DNA of 64,000 nucleotides from NCBI RefSeq assembly GCF_016107305.1, contig NZ_RCVR01000006.1:124001-188000 (forward strand). Reading direction: 5' to 3'. This stretch comes from Roseomonas sp. KE2513 (GTDB lineage: Bacteria > Pseudomonadota > Alphaproteobacteria > Acetobacterales > Acetobacteraceae). Positions 32,526 through 38,717 of the stretch are shown one piece after another. Numbering within the stretch: position 1 is the first letter of the stretch; the number at the start of each line of letters is the position of its first letter. A program made the position numbers and the translations under genes. Under the pieces are notes generated by a model. That model saw nothing but the letters and a program-made list of their open reading frames with translations, did no database searches and was not told the DNA's origin.

Positions 32526-33274
32526 CAGGGCGTGATCCGCAGGGGATCGAGGCTCGCATAGACGTCGCCGCTATTGGCCGCGTGCGGCAGCGCCTCGATC
32601 CATTCCCGCATGGCCGCGGCATCGACGGGGGCGGGAAGGGCGAGTGCCATGTTCTCCCCCAGCGCCGCGTTGAAGCGGTAGGGGCCGAGGGCGGCCATCC
32701 GGCCGAGGCATTCCGCCGCGACGCCGCGCTGGATGGTCGTGAACTCGAAGGAGAGGGCGCGCGGCGCGAAGGTGAGACCCGTCAGCGCCTCCGCCTCGAA
32801 GCCTTCCACGTCCAGCTTGATGAAATCCGGACGCTCGTGCTCGGCCGTCAGCGCGTCGAGGGTGGTGACAGGGCACATGATCTCGCGATCCCATTCCTGC
32901 CCCTCCCAGCCCGCGGCCCCCTCCGCCGCCGCCACGAAGGCGCCGGAGGCGGTGGCGACGGTGGGGTTGCGCGTGTTCAGCCGCAGCACCGCCTCGCCCG
33001 GCACCGCGCCCACAAGGGCGCCCACCAACGCGACGTCGGGATCCCCGCGGAAGGCCCAGCGCAGCACGCGCAGCAGGGCGGGCTGCGGCTCTACCACCAC
33101 CGCCCGCGCGCCGAGGCGCCGGAAGCTTGCCGCGCGGTCACCGACATGGGCGCCGACATCGAAGCCGAGTTCCCCCGGCTTGAGGAAGCGTGCGAGGAAA
33201 CTGTCCAGCAGCGCCGCCCGCCCCGGTGCGCAATAGGTCTCGACCGACCGCCGGATGGCGCTGCGCGGCCTCAT
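32525..33274 (-). CDS. FkbM family methyltransferase
   Basis: A 249-residue SAM-dependent methyltransferase. ELGFDVGAHVGDRAASFRR is the FkbM-type motif I, VVVEPQPALLRVLR the acidic strand, and PDFIKLDVEGFEAEALTG the D-x-E-G motif diagnostic of the family. FkbM proteins usually O-methylate sugars or polyketides. Coupled on both sides: its ATG overlaps the VOC stop and its stop shares bases with the WecA-like start. Together with the latter it suggests a methylated surface glycan. Confidence 0.92.
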   Translation of the reverse strand: MRPRSAIRRSVETYCAPGRAALLDSFLARFLKPGELGFDVGAHVGDRAASFRRLGARAVVVEPQPALLRVLRWAFRGDPDVALVGALVGAVPGEAVLRLNTRNPTVATASGAFVAAAEGAAGWEGQEWDREIMCPVTTLDALTAEHERPDFIKLDVEGFEAEALTGLTFAPRALSFEFTTIQRGVAAECLGRMAALGPYRFNAALGENMALALPAPVDAAAMREWIEALPHAANSGDVYASLDPLRITP

Positions 33275-34101
33275 GCCTCGAAAAGCAGGGCGCAGCCCGC
33301 CGCCTCCGCCGCTGGCACCATCAGCCCGCCCGGCACCTCCGCGTGCAGCACGCCGGAAAGGGCGGCGCGCGTGGCGTCGAGGTCCTCCACGCCGATCACC
33401 AGGCCCATTACGGCCGGCAGGGCCGGCGCCGCCAGTCCCGGCAGCACCCGCGCGGCCTCCTCCGGCCCCAGCACGCGCACCCGTGCGCCATCCGGCAGCG
33501 GCAGGGCGAAGCCGCCAGCCGGGTCCGGCTCCAGCGGCAGCCCGGCCAGTCGGGAAAGCCGCGCCGCGCTCTCCGCCGGCCGCTCCGCGACGAGGATCGC
33601 CGCACGCAGCTCCCGCGCACCGTTCGGGTGGCGCATCCAGGCCTCCCGCCAGATCAGCTCGGGTGTCAGGTGCCGCACGAGCTGCACGCGGCCCTCCGGC
33701 GCGCCCGGTAGCGGCAGCCGCTCGAAGCGCGCAACCGGTCCGCCGGGCTCCACCGGGCGCGAGAGCGGCGCGATGCCCGGCACCTCGATCCCCGCCCGCC
33801 GCAGACGCGCGAGGTTCCCCTCGGAATCGCTCATACCGAGGGCGAGGATCAGCGCCCCCGCCATCCGGTCGAGCATCGCGCCCAGCCCGTTGTCAGGCAG
33901 CGCGGGATCGAGGATCGCCAGCAACTCGATGTACCCGCGCCGTAGCATCGCGCAGCGATTGGCCGTGCCGAGCGGCCCGTTCCCGCCCGATTGCTGCGCC
34001 ACCGGCGTCAGCGCGAAGCCGAGCCGCTCATAGGCGCTCCAGAGCGCCGCCGCGTCGCGCGAGCAGACGCCGACGTGATCGAGGCCGCTCGCGGTCCCCA
34101 T
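33271..34101 (-). CDS. VOC (glyoxalase-like) family protein
   Basis: A 276-residue vicinal-oxygen-chelate protein. It starts SGLDHVGVCSRDAAALWSAY with a beta-alpha-beta module containing a candidate metal histidine; TASG is the N-terminus. A second module begins near AVMGLVIGVEDLDATRAAL. The whole matches glyoxalase-like domain proteins of unknown substrate. The ATG at 34101 overlaps the upstream GST stop (ATGA-type). Present in an operon with GST and a reductase, it might act in electrophile detoxification. Confidence 0.82.
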   Translation of the reverse strand: MGTASGLDHVGVCSRDAAALWSAYERLGFALTPVAQQSGGNGPLGTANRCAMLRRGYIELLAILDPALPDNGLGAMLDRMAGALILALGMSDSEGNLARLRRAGIEVPGIAPLSRPVEPGGPVARFERLPLPGAPEGRVQLVRHLTPELIWREAWMRHPNGARELRAAILVAERPAESAARLSRLAGLPLEPDPAGGFALPLPDGARVRVLGPEEAARVLPGLAAPALPAVMGLVIGVEDLDATRAALSGVLHAEVPGGLMVPAAEAAGCALLFEA

Positions 34102-34775
34102 CAGGCGGGCGGCCCGGCCTCGTAATGCGGCAGCAACCAGGATTCCGGCTCGGCCGCGGCTTCGTCGTACCAGCGGGCGATGAGCGGATGCGCGCGCACC
34201 GCCGCCACATAGGCCTTGCCGCGCGCGGAAAGCGCGGGCGCGTAGGTGATCAGCCGCGTCACCACCGGAGCGTACATCGCGTCCGCGACCCCCATCGCCG
34301 CCCCGTGCAGGAAGGGCCCGCCGCTGGCGTCCAGGCACCCTGCCCAGACCGTCTCGATCCGCGCGATGTCGGCCAGCGCGTCCGGCGTGCCGCCGCGCCC
34401 TGAGAAGTCGCGCCCGAGATTCATCGGCATGGCCTGTCGCAGACCGCGGAACCCCGCGTGCATCTCGGAGGCCGCGCTCCGCAGCAGCGCCCGCAGCACC
34501 CGGTCCTCCGGCCAGAGGGCAGGCGCGAATTCGGCGCAGTACTCGAGGATCGCAAGGCTTTCCCAGACCCGCGCGCCGCGGTGCTCGAGATAGGGCACGA
34601 GCCCCGTGGGGGTCGCGGACTTGATCGCGGCGGTGCCGCCACCGCCCGCGAGGGGGATCACCACCTCCTCCACGTCGAGCCCCGCGAGATGCACCCCAAG
34701 CCAGCCGCGCAGCGACCAGGAGGAGTAGCGCTTCGTCCCGATGACGAGCCTGCCGTCAGCCCCCTGGTCAGCCAT
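34101..34775 (-). CDS. Glutathione S-transferase
   Basis: A 224-residue soluble GST. The thioredoxin-like N-domain starts RLVIGTKRYSSWSLRGWLGV, with a catalytic Ser in the SSWS segment, then GLVPYLEHRGARVWESLAIL (cis-proline and glutathione-binding Glu-Ser). The helical C-domain follows. It matches the common alphaproteobacterial GST group with the GxxxxSSWSLR start. It overlaps the reductase gene by 8 nt and the VOC gene by 1 nt. Probably conjugates or isomerises electrophiles; substrate unknown. Confidence 0.92.
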   Translation of the reverse strand: MADQGADGRLVIGTKRYSSWSLRGWLGVHLAGLDVEEVVIPLAGGGGTAAIKSATPTGLVPYLEHRGARVWESLAILEYCAEFAPALWPEDRVLRALLRSAASEMHAGFRGLRQAMPMNLGRDFSGRGGTPDALADIARIETVWAGCLDASGGPFLHGAAMGVADAMYAPVVTRLITYAPALSARGKAYVAAVRAHPLIARWYDEAAAEPESWLLPHYEAGPPA

Positions 34776-35787
34776 GAACGGGAACCCCCTTGGAGGTGGA
34801 GTACTCGAAATGCAGCGCCTCGCCCGGATGCACGCGCGGGTGGATGGCGTGCGCGGCCATCGCCGCCTCCGAGAAGCCCTGCAGGATGAGCTTCAGCTTG
34901 CCCGGATAGGTCGCGACGTCGCCGATCGCGTAAATTCCCGGCCGCGAGGTCTCGCAGGTCGCGGGCGTCACCTGCACGTGGCTGCGGTCCATCCCCAGCC
35001 CCCATTCCGCGATCGGCCCCAGCTCCATGGACAGGCCGAAGAAGGCGAGCAGGTGATCCGCCTCCACGTCCCGCTCCTCGCCCTTCAGCGTGGCCAGCGT
35101 CACATGCGTGAGGTTCGATCCGTCGCCCTTCAGCCCGTGCAGCTGGTAGGGGATGGCCATCTCCACCTCGCCGCGCGCCGCGGCGGCGTCGAGCTGCGCC
35201 GCGCTCTCGGGCGCCGCGCGGAACTTCGGGCGGCGGTGCACCACCGTCACCTTTCGCGCGATCTCCTTCAGGGAAAGCGCCCAGTCCACCGCGGAGTCGC
35301 CGCCGCCCGCGATCACCACGCGCTTGCCGCGGAAGTCCTCGCGCCGGTTGACCATGTAGCGCACCGCGCCAGCCCGCTCGTAGCCTGGCAGGTCCTCCAA
35401 CGGCGGGCGATTGGGCCCGAAGGCGCCGGCGCCGGCCGCCAGCACCACGGCCCGCGCGCGCACGCTGTCGCCCTCGCTGGTGCCGAGGGTGAAGAACCCG
35501 TCTTCCTCCAGCAGCCGCTCCACGCGGCGGCCGAGCAGGTAGAGCGGCGTGAAGGGCTGCGCCTGGGTCTCCAGCTCGCGGATCAGGTCGCCGCCGGCGA
35601 TGCGGGGATGGGCGGGAATGTCGAAGATGGGCTTCTCGGGATAGAGCGCCGAGCACTGGCCCCCGATCGCCTCCAGCGCGTCGATCACCACGCATTTCAT
35701 CCGCAGCATCCCGCACTCGAACACGGCGAAAAGGCCTGCGGGGCCGGCGCCAATGATGGCGACGTCCGTCTCGATATGCGCGGTCAT
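34768..35787 (-). CDS. Ferredoxin/flavodoxin-NADP+ reductase, thioredoxin-reductase-like (YumC type)
   Basis: A 339-residue flavoprotein. VAIIGAGPAGLFAVFECGM is the FAD motif near residues 10-28, EAIGGQCSALYPEKPIFD follows, RVVIAGGGDSAVDWALSL is the NADPH motif, and YAIGDVATYPGKLKLILQG closes the FAD site. The CxxC redox pair of thioredoxin reductase is absent, which is diagnostic of type-2 ferredoxin-NADP reductase. It passes electrons between NADPH and ferredoxin or flavodoxin. First gene of the five-gene operon. Why it leads an operon ending in glycan genes is not clear. Confidence 0.93.
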   Translation of the reverse strand: MTAHIETDVAIIGAGPAGLFAVFECGMLRMKCVVIDALEAIGGQCSALYPEKPIFDIPAHPRIAGGDLIRELETQAQPFTPLYLLGRRVERLLEEDGFFTLGTSEGDSVRARAVVLAAGAGAFGPNRPPLEDLPGYERAGAVRYMVNRREDFRGKRVVIAGGGDSAVDWALSLKEIARKVTVVHRRPKFRAAPESAAQLDAAAARGEVEMAIPYQLHGLKGDGSNLTHVTLATLKGEERDVEADHLLAFFGLSMELGPIAEWGLGMDRSHVQVTPATCETSRPGIYAIGDVATYPGKLKLILQGFSEAAMAAHAIHPRVHPGEALHFEYSTSKGVPVHG

Positions 35788-35920
35788 GGCGGTGGCGCCT
35801 CCCGTCGGAAATAGAGGGAGGCGTGATACAGCGGGTGGGGAAGGGGGGGAAGGCAGGGGCCCCAGCCCCTTTCAGTGCGCCCTCCCGCTTGGGACGGTGC
35901 CTCGGGATGCATGGGAAAGG

Positions 35921-35967
35921 CCGGGGGAAAAAGAATTCTCCCCCGGACCCCCTCATCTTCTTTTTCA
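35921..35967 (+). repeat. GAATTC-centred hairpin repeat, single copy
   Basis: CCGGGGGA (35921-35928) pairs with TCCCCCGG (35939-35946) around a loop containing GAATTC. It is followed by the conserved tail ACCCCCTCATCTTCTTTTT. Same layout as the first hairpin at 26458. Confidence 0.65.
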
Positions 35968-36107
35968 AGACTGTCGTGGATGCCCCGGATGAGGGGTGGC
36001 GCCAATGAGCCGAGCGCAATCTGGCAGCGAGGGCTGAACACGCCCGCGCCGTGGGGTCATAGCCCCCGGCGAGACGGCAGTTTAGCCCTCCGCGAACGCC
36101 AAACAGA

Positions 36108-36155
36108 AAGAGATGAGGAAGGGTCCGGGAGGGAGAATTCCTTACTCCCTCCCGG
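36108..36155 (-). repeat. GAATTC-centred hairpin repeat, inverted copy
   Basis: CCGGGAGGGAG (36125-36135) pairs perfectly with CTCCCTCCCGG (36145-36155); the loop contains AATTC. On the minus strand the tail ACCCTTCCTCATCTC follows. It lies 26 nt beyond the stop of the lipoprotein gene transcribed towards it, so it may serve as its 3-prime end. Confidence 0.65.
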
Positions 36156-36180
36156 AACCGTTCAGAACGAAGCGAGGCGA

Positions 36181-36360
36181 CTAGTTCGGCCGCACGCGGT
36201 CAATCGCGCGATCCACGGCGCGGCCGGTGGACTCCACGGGGCCGCTCGGCGGGTCCACGGTGTCGCGCACGCGCTCGCCGAAGGTGCGGTTGCCGCCGGT
36301 GCAGGCGGCAAGGGTGGCGAGAAGCAGCGCGGGCAGCAGGGCGGCGCGGATGAGGCGCAT
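36181..36360 (-). CDS. Very small lipoprotein (59 residues)
   Basis: The minus-strand ATG at 36360 opens MRLIRAALLPALLLATLAAC, a clean lipoprotein signal peptide with Cys20. A 39-residue polar tail follows (GGNRTFGERVRDTV, then PVESTGRAVDRAIDRVRPN). The tail contains an amphipathic helix like those of entericidin-type lipoproteins, but I do not claim homology. It is short enough to be missed by length-filtered gene finding. It stands alone between the reductase operon and tsaE. Outer-membrane or periplasmic anchoring is predicted. Confidence 0.72.
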   Translation of the reverse strand: MRLIRAALLPALLLATLAACTGGNRTFGERVRDTVDPPSGPVESTGRAVDRAIDRVRPN

Positions 36361-36489
36361 GGCGGATGTCCTTCAGACGTGTTCGGGGCAGCGATGCAGG
36401 GCTAACCGGCCGGCGGAGCCACGGTTTCCGACCGGCTTGCCAGGACTGCTTGCCGGGGCCGGTGCCGCGGGGGCAGATTGCCCCCGCCC

Positions 36490-36954
36490 ATGACCTCCCC
36501 GCTCACCCTTACCCTGCCCGACGAGGCGGCGACCCGCGCGCTCGCGGCCCGCGCGGCGCGCCTGTCCCGGCCGGGCGATGCCATCCTGCTGGACGGCCCG
36601 CTCGGCGCCGGGAAATCCTCCTTCGCCCGCGCCTTCCTCCGCGCAGCCAGCGGCGATGCGGGGCTGGAGGTGCCGTCCCCCACCTTCACCCTCGTCCAGT
36701 CCTATGACCTGCCTGTGGGCCCCGCGCACCACATGGACCTCTACCGCCTGGACGGCCCCGCCGCCCTGACGGAGCTCGGCTGGGAGGAGGCGCGGGAGGG
36801 GATCGTTCTCGTCGAATGGCCCGACCGCCTCGGCCCGCTCACCCCCGCCGACGCTCTGCGCATCACCCTGCTGCCCGCCGGGAGCGAGGAGGCGCGCCGC
36901 GTCACCCTTGCCGGCTGGGACGCTCGCCGCCTGGAAGCCTTCGCCGCCGCATGA
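36490..36954 (+). CDS. tsaE: tRNA threonylcarbamoyladenosine biosynthesis ATPase TsaE
   Basis: A 154-residue P-loop protein. GPLGAGKSSFARAFLRA is Walker A near residues 36-52, VPSPTFTLVQSYDL the TsaE signature, HHMDLYRL and GIVLVEWPDRLG the Walker-B-like end. With TsaB and TsaD it supports t6A formation at position 37 of ANN-decoding tRNAs. The ATG at 36490 is chosen; an upstream TTG is in frame but adds only PPP. It overlaps amgK by 4 nt, the usual alphaproteobacterial order tsaE-amgK-murU. Confidence 0.95.
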   Translation: MTSPLTLTLPDEAATRALAARAARLSRPGDAILLDGPLGAGKSSFARAFLRAASGDAGLEVPSPTFTLVQSYDLPVGPAHHMDLYRLDGPAALTELGWEEAREGIVLVEWPDRLGPLTPADALRITLLPAGSEEARRVTLAGWDARRLEAFAAA

Positions 36955-37961
36955 GCCTCGATCCGTTCCTTGCCGCCCACGGCTTCGCGGCCGCGGCGCG
37001 CCTGCTCCTGCCGGGCGACGCGGGGCACCGGCGCTACCTCCGCCTGACCGGCGGCCCGCGCCCGGCCCTCCTGATGGACGGCTCCGCCGCCGCCGCCGTT
37101 GGCCTGCCCTCGGCCGAGGCGGATCTTCGCGCCTTTATCGCCATCGCCGGCCACCTGCGGGGCATCGGCCTCTCCGCCCCCGAGGTGATCGCCGCCGACC
37201 CGCCCGCCGGCCTGCTGCTGCTGGAGGACCTGGGCGAGGACACCCATGCCAGCCTGCTCGACGCCGGCGCCGATCCGATCCCCCTCTACGGCGCCGCCGC
37301 CGAGACCCTGGCCGCCCTTCACGACGCCCCGCCTCCCGCCGGCCTGCCGGCCTGGGAGGGGGAGGCCATGGCCCGCACCGCCGCCGCCACCTTCCTCGAC
37401 TGGTGGTGGCCCGCCGCCCTCGGCCGCGAGCCCACCCCTGCCGAGCGCGAGGCCTTCCGGGTCGCCCTCCGCACGATGCTCGCCCCCTTCGAGGGGGAAG
37501 GAGCCTTCGTTCATCGCGACTACTTCCCCGCGAACCTCCTGCCCCTACCGGACCGCCCCGGGCCCGCCTCGGTCGGCATCATCGACTTTCAGGACGCCGG
37601 CCACGGCCACCCGGCCTACGACCTCGTCAGCCTTCTCCAGGACGCCCGCCGCGACGTGCCGGAGGACGTGCGGCGCGCCGCAACCGAGCGCTACCTCGGC
37701 GCTCGCCCGGGGATCGACCGTGACGCCTTCGAGGCCGCGACCGCCGCCATGGCCGCCCAGCGCCACCTGCGCGTCGCCGCCCTCTGGGTCCGGCTGGACC
37801 GGCGAGACGGCAAGCCGCACTACCTCGCCCATGGCCCCCGCTGCTGGCGCCTGCTGGACGAGGCCCTGAAGCACCCCGCCACCGCGCCGCTCGCCGCCTT
37901 TCTCGACGAGCACGTGCCGCGCGCGCTCCGCGCCAATCCCCGGATGGAACCCGCCGCATGA
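36951..37961 (+). CDS. amgK: N-acetylmuramate/N-acetylglucosamine kinase AmgK
   Basis: A 336-residue aminoglycoside-phosphotransferase-fold kinase. GEGAFVHRDYFPANLLPLP is the catalytic loop (H-R-D...N), SVGIIDFQDAGHGHPAYDLVS the metal-binding DFQ segment, and LLLLEDLGEDTHASLL the N-lobe hinge. It phosphorylates MurNAc and GlcNAc at the anomeric carbon in the MurU recycling route, bypassing de novo UDP-MurNAc synthesis and giving intrinsic fosfomycin tolerance in species that have it. Its ATG overlaps the tsaE stop and its stop overlaps murU. Context makes the specific name secure. Confidence 0.92.
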   Translation: MSLDPFLAAHGFAAAARLLLPGDAGHRRYLRLTGGPRPALLMDGSAAAAVGLPSAEADLRAFIAIAGHLRGIGLSAPEVIAADPPAGLLLLEDLGEDTHASLLDAGADPIPLYGAAAETLAALHDAPPPAGLPAWEGEAMARTAAATFLDWWWPAALGREPTPAEREAFRVALRTMLAPFEGEGAFVHRDYFPANLLPLPDRPGPASVGIIDFQDAGHGHPAYDLVSLLQDARRDVPEDVRRAATERYLGARPGIDRDAFEAATAAMAAQRHLRVAALWVRLDRRDGKPHYLAHGPRCWRLLDEALKHPATAPLAAFLDEHVPRALRANPRMEPAA

Positions 37962-38683
37962 TCACCCTCAGCAAAGGCATGGTCCTCGCGGCCGGGCTGG
38001 GAACGCGGATGCGCCCGCTGACCGAGGCGGTGCCCAAGCCGCTCCTCGCGCTGCGCGGCCGCTCCCTGCTCGACCACGCGCTGGACCGGATGGAGGATGT
38101 GGGCATCGGCGAGGCCGTGGTGAATGCCTTCCATCTCGCCCCGCAGGTCGTCGCCGCCTGCGAGGCCCGCCGCACGCCCCGCTGCACCGTGCTGGTCGAA
38201 GATGAACTGCTGGAGACCGGCGGCGGCATCCGCAACGCCCTGCCGCATCTCGGCGCCGCACCCTTCGCCTGCGTGAACGGCGACGCCTACTGGCTCGACG
38301 GCCCCAGCCCCGCGCTCCTCCGCCTCGCCGCCGCCTTCGACGAGGATCGCATGGACGCGATGCTGCTGATGGTGCGCGCCGCGCAGGTGGAGGGCGAGGT
38401 CGGTCTCGGCGACTTCCTGCTCGACCCGCTGGGCCGACTCCGCCGCCCCAAGGAGCGCGAGGTCGCGCCCTACCTCTATGCCGGCGTGCAGATCATCCAT
38501 CCCCGCCTGCTGGACGGCACGAAACACGGTCGCTTCGGCCTGATGGGCTCCTGGACGCGCGCCATCGAGGCCGGCCGCCTCTACGGACTGGTGCATGACG
38601 GTGCCTGGTTCCATCTTTCGACACCGCCGGACCTGCAACGGGCCGAAGAAGCGCTGGACAAGGGAATGGTAAGGTTGTTCTAG
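37958..38683 (+). CDS. murU: N-acetylmuramate alpha-1-phosphate uridylyltransferase MurU
   Basis: A 241-residue nucleotidyltransferase. GMVLAAGLGTRMRPLTEAVP with KPLL is the nucleotide-binding signature at residues 7-30; VEDELLETGGGIRNALPHL and FACVNGDAYW (metal-binding Asp) follow, then the late GAWFHLSTPPDL. It converts MurNAc-1-phosphate and UTP to UDP-MurNAc after AmgK. Overlaps amgK by 4 nt. Cytoplasmic. Confidence 0.93.
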   Translation: MITLSKGMVLAAGLGTRMRPLTEAVPKPLLALRGRSLLDHALDRMEDVGIGEAVVNAFHLAPQVVAACEARRTPRCTVLVEDELLETGGGIRNALPHLGAAPFACVNGDAYWLDGPSPALLRLAAAFDEDRMDAMLLMVRAAQVEGEVGLGDFLLDPLGRLRRPKEREVAPYLYAGVQIIHPRLLDGTKHGRFGLMGSWTRAIEAGRLYGLVHDGAWFHLSTPPDLQRAEEALDKGMVRLF

Positions 38684-38717
38684 CGCTGTTCTTGAACGGC
38701 AAGGGGAAGATGGCGCG

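Larger units (their letters stand above)
35788..36180. other. Gene-free stretch holding two inverted palindromic repeats
   Basis: A 393-nt spacer between the reductase start (35787) and the small lipoprotein stop (36181), both genes on the minus strand. It contains two copies of the GAATTC-centred hairpin in opposite orientation (35921-35967 plus; 36108-36155 minus). No credible coding region is seen. Confidence 0.7.
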
